The notes under the pieces were generated by a model. The model saw nothing but the letters and a program-made list of their open reading frames with translations, was not told the origin of the DNA and searched no databases. This document shows positions 8,516-18,619 of a DNA stretch of 64,000 bases, one piece after another. The translations under genes and the position numbers were made by a program. Every line of letters begins with the position of its first letter. Positions within the stretch are counted from its first letter, which is position 1. Origin of the DNA: an uncultured Rhizobiaceae group bacterium (lineage in GTDB: Bacteria; Pseudomonadota; Alphaproteobacteria; Rhizobiales; Rhizobiaceae); assembly GCA_937930845.1 (NCBI GenBank), contig CALHBJ010000001.1:124001-188000 (forward strand). The letters are read 5' to 3'.

Positions 8516-9853
8516 CTATTCACCCGCATTGAGCGTTTCAAAACGCAGGCCCTTGGCCGTGCGGTTGGGGAAACCCTTCCAGTGATTATGCTCAGGTTTG
8601 TCCGTGCCATCTTCGTTCTTTGCCCACACGCTGTCATTGGCCATAGGCACCAGGTCAAGAAAGGCATCCATTTCGGACTTGGATTTAAGGTGCTTGTCGA
8701 GCCAGGCCGTGACAAAATGGTGGGAAATATTGTTCATGCGCACGGAATTCCACACCGCATCATTGTAGTGCTCGGAAAGGTTGAACTTCAGTTCCTCATC
8801 GTATTTGAAGGATTCTTCCGGGGCTGGCATCGGAGCGCCTGCATTGTGATTGGCGTTTTCGAAAGTCAGCAAAGAACGTTTCACACCGGTGGCCGCTTTC
8901 CAGATCGCGCGTATGCCGTTTTCATAGCCGGACACATCATCGACCGATCCGGCCACAAACATCATGGGAATTTTGACGCCCTTAAGGGTATCCGCATCCC
9001 AGAAGCCAAAATTCATGCCCCAGGGCGCAAATGCAACAGCGGTTTTGATGCGTGCATCCGGCAGATTGTTATGGGTGTCCGAGCCACTCTTGTGCACGCC
9101 CAGCGTGCCGTGGGGGCCGCCCCAGGCATAGTCGACCGATTTCTGTGTTACGCCACCACCAGACGTGATCACCGCACCATAGGCCCCCATGGAATATCCG
9201 ATCAGGCCAGTATTGGATGCATCGACAGTGTTGAAGAGGAACGAACCGGCATCCTTCGACATGCGGTCCATTTCAGACAGGACAAATAGCTGGTCAAAGG
9301 GACGGTTGACCAGGGTAGAGCCAAAGGCCGCCTTGTTGCGATAGGTTGATTCCGTGTGATCGATCGACGCGACTACATATCCTTTTGAAGCGATGTTTTC
9401 AGCCAGATGGGAGAGCAGGAACCGGTTGCCCGGATAACCGTGGGAAATCATTACCAGCGGAAATTTGCCCTTCGCCGGGGCTGCATCACGAACGCCCTTG
9501 CCCTGCAATTCGACCTCTGTCTTGCCATCGCGCAGAAATGCCTTCAGCGCCGTATCGCCGGATGCGCCCTGGGCAGCGGGATACCACACTTCAAGGGTGA
9601 GCGGTCTGTCATAGCGGGGCAGCTCTGTGGGCTTGGCAGCCTTGGGATCAATTTTCAAAATGTCGATCTGGTTGGGATTGACCACGCTCACACTGCGCAC
9701 CCCAACCGCATGTTCCCCATAAGCGGCCAGTTCAGGCGCATCGGGGCGCTGAACGTCAATGCGGTTGTCGGCAAAAGCAGCGGTGCTGACCAAAACCGCC
9801 GATACGGTCAGCGCGACAAGTGTGGATGGGGTATTGATGAGCTTGGATGACAT
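8516..9853 (-). CDS. Exported alpha/beta hydrolase (PAF-acetylhydrolase/dienelactone-hydrolase-like)
   Basis: A secreted serine hydrolase of 445 residues. A Sec signal peptide ends near AAFADN (about residue 30). The alpha/beta-hydrolase core shows the oxyanion-side HGYPG (138-142) and the nucleophile elbow GYSMG (219-223, Ser221). A likely acid is Asp305 or Asp306 in AGSVDDVSGY, and the likely histidine is His336 in NANHNAG. This order and the preceding SIDHTES segment resemble platelet-activating-factor acetylhydrolase-like bacterial enzymes, so an ester or lipid substrate is plausible but unproven. A near-perfect Shine-Dalgarno (AGGAGGT) sits just upstream of the ATG, suggesting strong expression. 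A hairpin terminator follows. Confidence 0.85.
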   Translation of the reverse strand: MSSKLINTPSTLVALTVSAVLVSTAAFADNRIDVQRPDAPELAAYGEHAVGVRSVSVVNPNQIDILKIDPKAAKPTELPRYDRPLTLEVWYPAAQGASGDTALKAFLRDGKTEVELQGKGVRDAAPAKGKFPLVMISHGYPGNRFLLSHLAENIASKGYVVASIDHTESTYRNKAAFGSTLVNRPFDQLFVLSEMDRMSKDAGSFLFNTVDASNTGLIGYSMGAYGAVITSGGGVTQKSVDYAWGGPHGTLGVHKSGSDTHNNLPDARIKTAVAFAPWGMNFGFWDADTLKGVKIPMMFVAGSVDDVSGYENGIRAIWKAATGVKRSLLTFENANHNAGAPMPAPEESFKYDEELKFNLSEHYNDAVWNSVRMNNISHHFVTAWLDKHLKSKSEMDAFLDLVPMANDSVWAKNEDGTDKPEHNHWKGFPNRTAKGLRFETLNAGE

Positions 9854-9954
9854 TGAGTACCTCCTGGGTGTTGAGGATCAATGCTAACGCTTAATTACGG
9901 CAATGCAAAAGATGAAGCGACATCACAATTGTCCCCTCCACAATTCCGGTCGCT

Positions 9955-10596
9955 TTAATGGTCCTGATTGTATGCCGCGATGCATTGGGCAATGATGATT
10001 TTTGCTGCTGTTAGCAAGTCGTTTTGAGTGATCTCAACGCGCCCATCATCAGATCTGGTGGATTCATTGTTCAACAACGGCACATGAATGAAGCCGGTCA
10101 TTTGCGTGTTTATGTGAGGGCACAGCCCTGCCCGTCCTGCATAAAACACGTAATTGCACAGATACCCGCCTGCATCCTGGGACCATTGTACGGGCAGCCC
10201 TTCTGCCTGGAGCGCCGTGGCAATGGCATCGAGGGGCAGGCCCGACGTATATTGCTGTGCACCTTCGCAGATGGTGGCACTTGGCGGCACGCGCCCGGTA
10301 TTGTCAGGGCGTTTGGGCGCAATTTCATTGCGGGCGATACGCTCAAGGCGAATGCCCGAACTTTCCGCAGCAAGTCCAAAATTGATAATGATATCCGGCC
10401 GGTGTTCACGCGCCAGATCATCAAGCACCTTGGCTGCTGTGGCATAATCGACCGGCAGGATCACCGTGCGCAAATCACAACCATCGAATGGCAGATTGGC
10501 GTTCAATTCACTCATCAGCCATTGCGTTGGGTTCACAGGCGCACCGGGAAAAGGCGGAAAGCCCGTTGCCAGAACGACAGGAAGCTGGTCTGCCAT
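9955..10596 (-). CDS. pcp: Pyroglutamyl-peptidase I (peptidase family C15)
   Basis: A cytoplasmic cysteine peptidase of 213 residues that removes N-terminal pyroglutamate from peptides. The catalytic triad residues are recognisable in family context: Glu78 in NFGLAAESSG, Cys147 in DAGGYLCNYVFY, and His171 in TGFIHVP. The N-terminal ATGFPPF stretch also fits family C15. It begins three bases after the aspS stop on the same strand, so it is probably translated from the aspS transcript. Confidence 0.9.
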   Translation of the reverse strand: MADQLPVVLATGFPPFPGAPVNPTQWLMSELNANLPFDGCDLRTVILPVDYATAAKVLDDLAREHRPDIIINFGLAAESSGIRLERIARNEIAPKRPDNTGRVPPSATICEGAQQYTSGLPLDAIATALQAEGLPVQWSQDAGGYLCNYVFYAGRAGLCPHINTQMTGFIHVPLLNNESTRSDDGRVEITQNDLLTAAKIIIAQCIAAYNQDH

Positions 10597-10599
10597 AGG

Positions 10600-12384
10600 C
10601 TATTCCCGTGGCAGGTTCAGTTTCAAATGCAGGTCTTTGAGCTGGGCTTTATCAACACCGCTTGGCGCGCCCATCAGCAAATCTTTGGCCTGCTGGTTCA
10701 TGGGGAACATGGTGATCTCGCGCAGGTTTTTCGCACCGCACAGCAACATGACGATGCGGTCGATCCCGGCAGCCATGCCGCCATGGGGCGGAGCGCCATA
10801 TTGGAACGCCCGGTAAAGACCGCCAAAACGCTCTTCAACCGTTTGCTTGGACATGCCCGCGATTTCAAAAGCCTTGACCATGGTTTCCGGCAAGTGGTTG
10901 CGGATGCCGCCTGAGGCCAGTTCGAAACCATTGCACACCATGTCATATTGCATCGCGTTAATGGTGAGAGGGTCTTCATTCTCCAAAGCTTCCAGCCCGC
11001 CTTTGGGCATGGAAAACGGATTGTGGGAAAACTCGACTTTCTTGGCCTCTTCGTCCCATTCATAGAAGGGGAAATCGACAATCCAGCAGAACTCGAAGGC
11101 GTTCTCATTGATGAGACCTGCTTCCTCGCCAGCGCGTGTGCGGGCCTCACCTGCGAAGCTTGCGAATTTCTTTGGGTCGCCTGCTGCAAAGAATACCGCA
11201 TCGCCGAGTTCCAGACCAAGCTGGTTTCGGATCGCCTCGGAGCGTTCGCCGCCGATGTTTTTGGCAATTGGGCCAGCGGCATCGAACTTGCCTTCCAACT
11301 CACGCCAGAAAATATAGCCCATGCCGGGCTGACCCTGTTGCTGGGCCCATGAATTCATGCGGTCACAATGTTTGCGGCTGCCAGCACCTTTTACTGGAAT
11401 GGCCCATACTTCCACGTTGGGATCGCGTTCGATCATGCCGGCGAATACCTGGAAACCGGAGCCTGCGAAATGTTCGGTCACTTCCTGCATTTCAATGGGA
11501 TTACGCAGGTCAGGCTTGTCAGAGCCATATTTGCGCATGGCCTCAGCATAGGGAATGCGCGGGAAGGTTTCAGTCACAGTCTTGTCGCCTGCGAAGGCCT
11601 TGAAACAATCACGGATAACCGGCTCCATCGTTGCCAGAACATCTTCCTGTTCGACAAAGCTCATTTCCAGATCGAGCTGGTAGAACTCGCCCGGCAGCCG
11701 GTCGGCGCGCGGGTCTTCATCGCGGAAACAAGGCGCAATCTGAAAATATTTGTCGAAGCCCGACATCATGATCAGCTGCTTGTACTGCTGGGGTGCCTGG
11801 GGCAATGCATAGAACTCACCGGGGTGAATGCGGCTGGGGACGAGGAAGTCGCGTGCCCCTTCAGGTGACGAAGCGGTCAGGATTGGCGTGGAGAACTCAT
11901 TGAAGCTGGCCTCGCGCATCCGTGTGCGTAGATCATGGATCACATCCGTGCGCGTCATGATGTTCTGGTGCAGTGTTTCGCGGCGCAGATCGAGGAAGCG
12001 GTAGGCCAATCGAATGTCTTCGGGATATTCCTGCTCGCCAAATACCGGCATTGGCAGTTCAGCCGCCTTGGAGAGCACTTCGATGTCGCGCGCATAAACT
12101 TCGATCTCGCCGGTGGGCAGACCGGCATTTACAGTTTCAGCGCTGCGTGCCTTTACGTCTCCGTCTATACGGATCACCCATTCGGAACGAACGGTCTCGG
12201 CAATGGCAAAACCATTTGAGTCCGGATCGACGACAACCTGGGTGATGCCATAGTGATCGCGCAGATCGATGAACAAAACGCCGCCATGGTCGCGGACACG
12301 GTGAACCCAGCCCGAAAGGCGGGTGGTGGAACCGACGTGGGACGCGCGCAAATCGGCACAGGTTTGGCTGCGATAACGGTGCAT
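10600..12384 (-). CDS. aspS: Aspartyl-tRNA synthetase (bacterial type)
   Basis: A class II synthetase of 594 residues that charges tRNA-Asp. In alphaproteobacteria with GatCAB it is usually non-discriminating and also charges tRNA-Asn. It has an N-terminal OB anticodon-binding fold ([11 protein letters not shown]), motif 2 ([20 protein letters not shown]), the bacterial GAD insertion, and motif 3 ([15 protein letters not shown]) near the C-terminus. I start it at the ATG at 12382-12384, giving MHRYRSQTC. The frame stays open 18 codons further upstream, but that extension is not family-like. It is the first gene of an aspS-pcp operon and is divergent from rnd across 199 bases in which I see no other feature. 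Confidence 0.95.
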   Translation of the reverse strand: MHRYRSQTCADLRASHVGSTTRLSGWVHRVRDHGGVLFIDLRDHYGITQVVVDPDSNGFAIAETVRSEWVIRIDGDVKARSAETVNAGLPTGEIEVYARDIEVLSKAAELPMPVFGEQEYPEDIRLAYRFLDLRRETLHQNIMTRTDVIHDLRTRMREASFNEFSTPILTASSPEGARDFLVPSRIHPGEFYALPQAPQQYKQLIMMSGFDKYFQIAPCFRDEDPRADRLPGEFYQLDLEMSFVEQEDVLATMEPVIRDCFKAFAGDKTVTETFPRIPYAEAMRKYGSDKPDLRNPIEMQEVTEHFAGSGFQVFAGMIERDPNVEVWAIPVKGAGSRKHCDRMNSWAQQQGQPGMGYIFWRELEGKFDAAGPIAKNIGGERSEAIRNQLGLELGDAVFFAAGDPKKFASFAGEARTRAGEEAGLINENAFEFCWIVDFPFYEWDEEAKKVEFSHNPFSMPKGGLEALENEDPLTINAMQYDMVCNGFELASGGIRNHLPETMVKAFEIAGMSKQTVEERFGGLYRAFQYGAPPHGGMAAGIDRIVMLLCGAKNLREITMFPMNQQAKDLLMGAPSGVDKAQLKDLHLKLNLPRE

Positions 12385-12583
12385 GGGAATATCCTGGATT
12401 CTATAGGGCGTTCGCGGGCCTGGTTCAGCCCGTCTCAACTGCGCCGGGTTTGGCCATGGAAGGCATGAATTGTCAAGTTTTTGGCTCGTTTGAGTTGCTT
12501 CACATCCATTGAACTGTACATGGCATCAAAATGAAGCATTTTTGGCTGGCGAAAGCTTTCAGCCCACTTTATACCGCACCCCC

Positions 12584-13735
12584 ATGAAAATTGTCACAAC
12601 CACATCTGAGCTTGCAGACGTTTGCAGCTCATTTTCTCAACATGATTTCGTCACCGTGGACACGGAGTTTCTTCGCGAAACAACGTTTTGGCCGATCCTT
12701 TGCCTGATCCAGGTGGCCGGGCCGGAAGACGAAGTGATCATCGATCCAATGGCGGAAGGCCTTGACCTGAAACCGTTTTTTCAGCTGATGCGCGATGAAA
12801 GCGTGGTGAAAGTATTTCACGCCGCACGTCAGGACGTGGAGATATTCTACAATCTCGATGGCGCAATTCCCAAGCCCCTGTTCGACACCCAGGTGGCGGC
12901 CATGGTGTGTGGCTATGGCGACTCGATTGCTTATAACCAACTGGTTGACCGGATCAGCGGTGCCCATATTGATAAATCTTCCCGCTTTACGGATTGGTCG
13001 CACAGGCCATTGACCGAAAAGCAGCTCAATTATGCGTTAGCAGATGTGACCCATCTGCGCGATGTGTATCACAAGCTGCAAAGCCAGTTGAAAGCCAATG
13101 ACCGCCATTCCTGGGTTGATGAGGAAATGGGTATTCTCACCAATGCCGAGACCTATGACCTGCCGGTTGAAAAGGCGTGGACACGACTGAAAATGCGCGT
13201 GCGCAAGCCGCGTGACCTGGCCGTGATGCAGGCCATTGCCAAATGGCGTGAAGAAGAAGCGCGGGGGCGCAATGTTCCGCGCGGACGGGTGATCAAGGAC
13301 GATGCGATTTACGAAATCGCCCAACAGCACCCAACGAATGAACAGGCGCTGGCCAGACTGCGCGCCCTGCCCCGTGGTTTTGAGAAGTCGCGCCACGCGG
13401 AAGGTCTGCTTGAAGCGGTATTGGCGGCGCTGGAAATTGATGATGCCGATTTGCCCGAAGTGCCGCGCCCTGCCCGTTCACCCGAGGGAACGGTAGCTGC
13501 CACCGAAATGCTGAAAGTCCTGCTGAAAGTGGTGGCGGAACAGCACGGTGTGGCGAGCAAGGTGATTGCCACGGTGGATGATCTGGAAAAGATTGCCGCC
13601 GATGACAATGCCAATGTCCCGGCCCTTTCAGGCTGGCGGATGAAGCTGTTTGGCGAACAGGCTCTTGAACTCAAACGCGGCGAAATCGCTCTTGGCTTTG
13701 AGAACAAGAAAATCCAGGTAATTGAGCTGGAATAA
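12584..13735 (+). CDS. rnd: Ribonuclease D
   Basis: A 3'-5' exoribonuclease of 383 residues involved in tRNA 3' maturation and RNA turnover. The DEDDy residues are visible: Asp26 and Glu28 in FVTVDTEF, Asp84 in FHAARQDVEIF, and Tyr150 and Asp154 in LNYALADVTHL. A first HRDC domain (about 205-290) and a second helical region follow. The ATG at 12584 gives the normal N-terminus (MKIVTTTSEL). An ATG further upstream in frame (12509) would add 25 non-family residues. It converges with the ammonium-channel fusion gene. Confidence 0.95.
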   Translation: MKIVTTTSELADVCSSFSQHDFVTVDTEFLRETTFWPILCLIQVAGPEDEVIIDPMAEGLDLKPFFQLMRDESVVKVFHAARQDVEIFYNLDGAIPKPLFDTQVAAMVCGYGDSIAYNQLVDRISGAHIDKSSRFTDWSHRPLTEKQLNYALADVTHLRDVYHKLQSQLKANDRHSWVDEEMGILTNAETYDLPVEKAWTRLKMRVRKPRDLAVMQAIAKWREEEARGRNVPRGRVIKDDAIYEIAQQHPTNEQALARLRALPRGFEKSRHAEGLLEAVLAALEIDDADLPEVPRPARSPEGTVAATEMLKVLLKVVAEQHGVASKVIATVDDLEKIAADDNANVPALSGWRMKLFGEQALELKRGEIALGFENKKIQVIELE

Positions 13736-13753
13736 TTTCCCGCCTGCCCGTTT

Positions 13754-16537
13754 CTATGCGCTTATCTGGTCATCCGTGCAGGCCGTGGAACCCTCGGCAT
13801 TGGGTTCCAGATTGGCCTCGACGATCAACTGCAATGCGCTGGCCAGCGGAACGGGTGGCGAATACAGATAGCCCTGCATGTGATCGCAATGGAGTTCGTG
13901 GAGCTTGCGGCGCTGACCTTCGGTCTCCACCCCTTCGGCCACCACTGTCAGCCCCAATCCGCGTCCCAAATCAACAATCGCCTTGGTAATTCGCTGGTCG
14001 GCCACATTGGATTCAAGATCTTTCACGAATGAACGATCCACCTTGATGCGGTTGATGGGGAATTCCTGAAGATAGGTGAGCGAAGCAAAACCAGTACCAA
14101 AATCATCGACGGCCACATGGATGCCCTGGGCACCGATTTCTTCCAGAGCTGCTTTCACATGAGGCACATTTTCAATCAACATGCTTTCAGTGATTTCGAT
14201 TTCGAGCAATTCCGGCGCCAGCCCACTGCCTTTCAGTGCAGCTTTCAACATGTTCGGGACATCGCTGCGCAGGAACTGACTGGGTGACACGTTAACGGAT
14301 ACACTCAGGTGTTTTCCGTCCACCATGGGCCACTGGCTGGCATGAACGCAGGCCGCACAAATGAGTTGCTCGGACAGGGGCACAATCAGCCCGGTGGATT
14401 CTGCAATTGGAATGAACTCACCCGGCATTATCATGCCGTGGACCGGATGTTCCCAACGCATCAGCGCTTCAAATCCGCTGAGTTTACCCGTTTCGAGCAA
14501 TTTTTGAGGCTGGTAATGGGCAAAGAACTCACCGCGGGACATCCCCACTCGCATGTCGTGTTCAAGTTCTTTGCGGCGTTGTGCCTGATCGGCCATTTGG
14601 GATTCAAAGGAAACACACCGCCCCTTACCGCGAATCTTGGCTGCGTTGAGCGCCATGTCGGCATGAACAATCAATTTCTCAAGCGACTTGCCATGATGCG
14701 GGTAAACCGCCGCGCCAACGGAAATGCCCAGATGAAGTTCCAGTTCGCCAATGGTTATTTTCTCGCTGACCACATTGACAATTTTTTGACCCAGTGTTTC
14801 CCAGGTTGGCGGTGAGTGTTCCTTGTCACTATCCATGTGAAGTACGAATTCATCGCCACCAAATCGGGCCAATATTGCCTCGCTGCCACAGGCGTGGCTG
14901 ATGCGCTGGGATACAACGCCCAAGACCTGATCGCCCACACTGTGGCCAAAGCCGTCATTGATTCGTTTAAAACCATCCAGGTCCATGTAAAATACCGTGC
15001 ATTCGCCTGCATCTTTTTCAGCTTGCTGGAGCTTTACACTGGCAAGATTTTTAAAGGCCGTGCGATTGAGCAGTCGGGTCAAATGATCCCGTGTCGCCAG
15101 TTCCTCGATTTCATTTTGGGCCTGCACCGCTTCAACACGTGTTTGCTTGGCGCCCTCGACAATGCGCGTCAGGGCATTGATCTGGGTGTTTTGATCAACG
15201 GTGCTTTCTTCGTAGCCTTCACCGACCTTGCCAATACCGGATTCTTTTTTCTTGCGTTGGTTCATCAGATATTGGGCGCTGGCAGCATCGAACTCATCGT
15301 CGTGCTCGGCCAAATTGAGGCCCAGTTGTTCGGCTTCTGACGAAACGCGCAGGGGAATGAATTGTTGAACAATGCCCAAACCAATGCGCGTGATGGCGAA
15401 GGACCAGCCAAAAGCCATAAACGTGCCAGCGCACTGAATGGCAAATTGGGTGAGCCGCGAACCCGCAATGTGTTCCGGTGCGGCAAGGAATGCCAGCAGC
15501 AGTGTTCCGATGATGCCTGCGCCAAGATGCACAGATATGACATCAACCGGGTCATCGATCTTGAAACGTTTCAACAGCAGGTCGCCCAGCGTTACCGCGC
15601 CCAGGCCACCGGCAAACCCAATCAAGGCAGCGCCGGGAACATCCACATATGCACAACCGGCCGTTATGGCCACCAGGCCGCCCAATATGCCATTGCCCGA
15701 TGTGCGAGGGTGAGTTCTGCCCTTGTCACGCCAGGCGCTATAGAGCAGCCCGGCAATGCCGCCAAAAACAAGTGCTGCCATCGTGTTCAACACGATGGTC
15801 GAAAATATGGGCGATGTGGGAGATGCGGCACCGGCGTTGAAACCGATCCAGCCGATTACCAACACCATGACCCCGAAATTGCTCAGAACAGATGAATGTC
15901 CGCGTATGGAAATCGGGCGGCCATTATCATCAAAACGCCCAAGGCGTGGCCCAATCAATGTGACCGCTGCCAGGGCTGCCGCACCACCGATCACATGAAC
16001 CACGGTTGAACCTGCAAAGTCGAGAAAGCCAATATCTGCCAAAAAGGCAGGATTGCCGGAAATCAGCACGCCGCCCCAGACAAGGTGGCCAAATACAGGA
16101 TAGATCAAACCGGCAATGAGTGCAGTCAGTATCATGTAAGCGGCAAATGTCATGCGCTCGCTCACCGCACCGGAAACAATGGTGGCGGCGGTTGCACAAA
16201 ATGCAAATTGGTACATGAAAGAAAAGCGCGTCTGGGAATCATCCAGGGAGAATCCACCAAACCCAAAAAAGCCGGTCGTCCCTGCTCCAAACATCACAAC
16301 TGACCCAAACAGGAAAAACACCAGTCCGCAAACCAGCAAATCCGCCATGTTTTTCTGTGCCACGTTGATCGTGTTTTTTGAGCGCACAGACCCGGCTTCC
16401 AACATCAAAAAGCCTGCCTGCATAAACAGCACCAAGGCTGTCGCTGTGATCAACCAAAGGTTCTCAATCGCCGCCAGGGCCGCCATGGCCGGGTCAAGTG
16501 AAAACGATGGCTGAATTGCCCCCCGAAGTTCAGTCAT
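13754..16537 (-). CDS. Ammonium transporter fused to GGDEF and EAL domains
   Basis: A protein of 927 residues joining an Amt/Rh channel (about 18-400) to a cytoplasmic GGDEF (about 475-650) and EAL (about 655-905) pair. The channel keeps the pore twin histidines, His181 in STVVHVIGG and His337 in VISVHLGAG, and the Asp of DFAGSTVVH (Asp173), so ammonium binding or transport is likely intact. A charged linker (400-475) connects it to an intact GGDEF motif (560-564); I see no RxxD inhibitory site. The EAL domain keeps EAL (690-692), NVSPSQF, EITES, DDFGTG (811-816), KVDRSF and AEGVET, so it looks catalytically competent. The protein probably couples external ammonium to cyclic-di-GMP level. Which activity dominates cannot be told from sequence. 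No glnK is adjacent. Confidence 0.93.
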   Translation of the reverse strand: MTELRGAIQPSFSLDPAMAALAAIENLWLITATALVLFMQAGFLMLEAGSVRSKNTINVAQKNMADLLVCGLVFFLFGSVVMFGAGTTGFFGFGGFSLDDSQTRFSFMYQFAFCATAATIVSGAVSERMTFAAYMILTALIAGLIYPVFGHLVWGGVLISGNPAFLADIGFLDFAGSTVVHVIGGAAALAAVTLIGPRLGRFDDNGRPISIRGHSSVLSNFGVMVLVIGWIGFNAGAASPTSPIFSTIVLNTMAALVFGGIAGLLYSAWRDKGRTHPRTSGNGILGGLVAITAGCAYVDVPGAALIGFAGGLGAVTLGDLLLKRFKIDDPVDVISVHLGAGIIGTLLLAFLAAPEHIAGSRLTQFAIQCAGTFMAFGWSFAITRIGLGIVQQFIPLRVSSEAEQLGLNLAEHDDEFDAASAQYLMNQRKKKESGIGKVGEGYEESTVDQNTQINALTRIVEGAKQTRVEAVQAQNEIEELATRDHLTRLLNRTAFKNLASVKLQQAEKDAGECTVFYMDLDGFKRINDGFGHSVGDQVLGVVSQRISHACGSEAILARFGGDEFVLHMDSDKEHSPPTWETLGQKIVNVVSEKITIGELELHLGISVGAAVYPHHGKSLEKLIVHADMALNAAKIRGKGRCVSFESQMADQAQRRKELEHDMRVGMSRGEFFAHYQPQKLLETGKLSGFEALMRWEHPVHGMIMPGEFIPIAESTGLIVPLSEQLICAACVHASQWPMVDGKHLSVSVNVSPSQFLRSDVPNMLKAALKGSGLAPELLEIEITESMLIENVPHVKAALEEIGAQGIHVAVDDFGTGFASLTYLQEFPINRIKVDRSFVKDLESNVADQRITKAIVDLGRGLGLTVVAEGVETEGQRRKLHELHCDHMQGYLYSPPVPLASALQLIVEANLEPNAEGSTACTDDQISA

Positions 16538-16654
16538 CCATACTTCCCCGACAAAACGCCCTGTCCGCGAGGCGCTTTGTTACATTCCGAAAAACTGGGG
16601 TGACCTTAGGTCAGCATGGTTAACCAATCGTTTTAATTGGGGAGTTTGTAATTG

Positions 16655-17638
16655 TCAGAACTTGTTGGCATCCACATGGCGGCTTTCAATCCAGCGCATT
16701 GTGCCGGAGGAGGAACGCATGGCAACCGTGTGGGTGTGGATGCCATTCTTATCAAAACGCACCCCGCGCAGCATATTGCCGTCGGTCACGCCCGTGGCTG
16801 CAAAGAGCACATCGCCCTGGGCCATTTCTTCCATCGAATAGGCCTTGTCCGGGTCGGACACACCCATCTTGGCAGCGCGGGCTTTCTTTTCCGGCGTATC
16901 AAGGATGAGACGCCCCTGCATCTGGCCGCCAGTGCAGCGCAATGCGGCAGCGGCGAGAACACCTTCCGGCGCGCCGCCAATTCCCATGTAGATGTCGATA
17001 CCGGTAACTTCCGGGTCAGTGGTGTGGATGATCCCAGCCACATCACCGTCACCGATCAAACGAATAGAAGCACCAACGGAACGGATTTCTTCGATCAAAT
17101 CACCGTGGCGGGCGCGGTCCATCACACAGGTGGAAATTCTTGACACGTCCACGCCCTTGGCATCCGCCAGCGCCATGATGTTATCCTTGGGGGATGCATC
17201 AATGCTGATCAGACCGGGCGCATATCCCGGGCCAATGGCGATCTTGTCCATATACACATCTGGCGCATAGAGCAGTTTGCCGCGCTCGGCGATTGCAATA
17301 ACGGCAAGGGAGTTGGGCTGGTTCTTGGCGCATATTGTCGTGCCCTCCAGCGGGTCCAGGGCGATATCGACTTCCGGGCCGCCATAGCCCACCTCTTCCC
17401 CGATGAACAACATCGGCGCCTCATCGCGTTCGCCTTCACCAATGACGATACGACCGGAAATTGGCAGATTGTTCAATTCGGAGCGCATGGCGTCCACGGC
17501 CACCTGGTCCGCCTTTTTCTCATCGCCCTGGCCCCGTTCACGCGCCGCAGCCACAGCCGCGGCTTCGACCACTCTCGCCATTTCCATGGTGAGCATACGG
17601 TCCATCTGGCCATGTTTCTTTTTTGATGAGAGCGACAT
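16655..17638 (-). CDS. glpX: Fructose-1,6-bisphosphatase class II (GlpX)
   Basis: A metal-dependent phosphatase of 327 residues that converts fructose 1,6-bisphosphate to fructose 6-phosphate in gluconeogenesis; class II enzymes may also act on sedoheptulose bisphosphate. The family motifs [12 protein letters not shown] (66-77) and [10 protein letters not shown] (91-100) bind metal and phosphate. An in-frame ATG 11 codons in ([11 protein letters not shown]) is an alternative start. In Hyphomicrobiales glpX often sits beside hom; here an unknown exported gene on the other strand lies between them. Confidence 0.94.
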   Translation of the reverse strand: MSLSSKKKHGQMDRMLTMEMARVVEAAAVAAARERGQGDEKKADQVAVDAMRSELNNLPISGRIVIGEGERDEAPMLFIGEEVGYGGPEVDIALDPLEGTTICAKNQPNSLAVIAIAERGKLLYAPDVYMDKIAIGPGYAPGLISIDASPKDNIMALADAKGVDVSRISTCVMDRARHGDLIEEIRSVGASIRLIGDGDVAGIIHTTDPEVTGIDIYMGIGGAPEGVLAAAALRCTGGQMQGRLILDTPEKKARAAKMGVSDPDKAYSMEEMAQGDVLFAATGVTDGNMLRGVRFDKNGIHTHTVAMRSSSGTMRWIESRHVDANKF

Positions 17639-17853
17639 AGGGCGTTCCGATTCGTTGGCGATTGTGGTTTGAGTAGCTTGATTTCAGAGGCCGGTAAAAA
17701 ACGCAATGTATCACTTGTCAACGCGGTTAAATACCGGGGACACTGGTTCGCAATATCTGAGATCGAACACCGTCCGCATTGACCTGATTTCACAGGATAT
17801 TACAGTCCAGGCCTCACACTATTTTCAGCACGCCCAACACTTTGGAGGAACAA

Positions 17854-18582
17854 GTGCCCCCACGTTTCATTTTTTCCCTAATCGTTTTGACAATCGCCCT
17901 GCTGGCTGGCCCGATTTTCTCAAACCAAAGTGCCGTGGCCCATGCTGAAGAACCGCTCAGTGGCGGTATTTCTCCAAAGACATTTCTGTTTATTCGCAGG
18001 GATAACAACCAAAGCCGACGGTACAATCTGCAATGGCTTTTTGAACGCGAGATCTACGGCATTCACACGGTAGGCAGCAGTGCCGTGCGCATTCGGGTTT
18101 TGGCTTTGCTGACACCTGATCTGATGGGAAAAGGCTCCGATATGCCCTATGTCATCGCGTATGAAGGCGGGAACATAAACAGCCCGGCAAGCGGATTCGG
18201 TGGTGATCTGGTGATCACATCCAACTTTACGCTGGAAAAAACCAAAGACCCACTGGTCACCACCTATGGGTTGAATGTGGATGGTGAGGGCATTTCGGCC
18301 CGTCAGATTCATCCGGATACGGGTTCCGAACACAACAATCACAACATCTATTGGCTACGCGACGTCTCGTCGTCAAAAATTGTGGCACAGCAAAGTGGGT
18401 CCGGCTCAAATCGCCTTTACCGTGTGCTGTCGATCATGATTCCCGCCTTTGTGAAGATTCCAGGCGATTATCCGGCCCGGTTTCCCATGGGAGTCTATGG
18501 CTGGTCTCATTTGACGACAGGTGGCACGCCACCAGCCATCCGCCGGTTGAGCATATTCGACGGGGGATTCAAGACGAGATAG
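17854..18582 (+). CDS. Exported protein of unknown function
   Basis: A protein of 242 residues that I cannot place in a family. A Sec signal peptide (hydrophobic about 5-20, then AVAHAEE) indicates export. The mature region has many aromatic and polar residues, an HNNHNIYWLRD segment and a C-terminal GVYGWSHLTTGG segment. There is no cysteine pair or known catalytic motif. I start it at GTG 17854 because a good Shine-Dalgarno, GGAGGA (17844-17849), is five bases away. A TTG at 17842 in frame would overlap that site. The gene is inserted between glpX and hom and converges with hom. Confidence 0.82.
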   Translation: MPPRFIFSLIVLTIALLAGPIFSNQSAVAHAEEPLSGGISPKTFLFIRRDNNQSRRYNLQWLFEREIYGIHTVGSSAVRIRVLALLTPDLMGKGSDMPYVIAYEGGNINSPASGFGGDLVITSNFTLEKTKDPLVTTYGLNVDGEGISARQIHPDTGSEHNNHNIYWLRDVSSSKIVAQQSGSGSNRLYRVLSIMIPAFVKIPGDYPARFPMGVYGWSHLTTGGTPPAIRRLSIFDGGFKTR

Positions 18583-18596
18583 TCAGCATTGGCACG

Positions 18597-18615
18597 TTTC
18601 AGCGGTTTGCTGAAA
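18597..18615. terminator. Short hairpin at the convergent junction before hom
   Basis: An inverted repeat of 7 base pairs (TTTCAGC / GCTGAAA, loop of 5) lies between the convergent stops of the unknown exported gene and hom. It could be a weak bidirectional terminator. There is no T run on either side, so support is limited. Confidence 0.35.
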
Positions 18616-18619
18616 TGTT

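Noticed and set aside
9915-9955. AAGCGAC / GTCGCTT inverted repeat after pcp as a terminator
   Set aside because: The arms are only 7 bp, the loop is 27 bases and there is no T run.
10024-10914. Open frame of 296 codons antisense to pcp and the 3' end of aspS
   Set aside because: It spans two well-supported genes and has no start context or motif.
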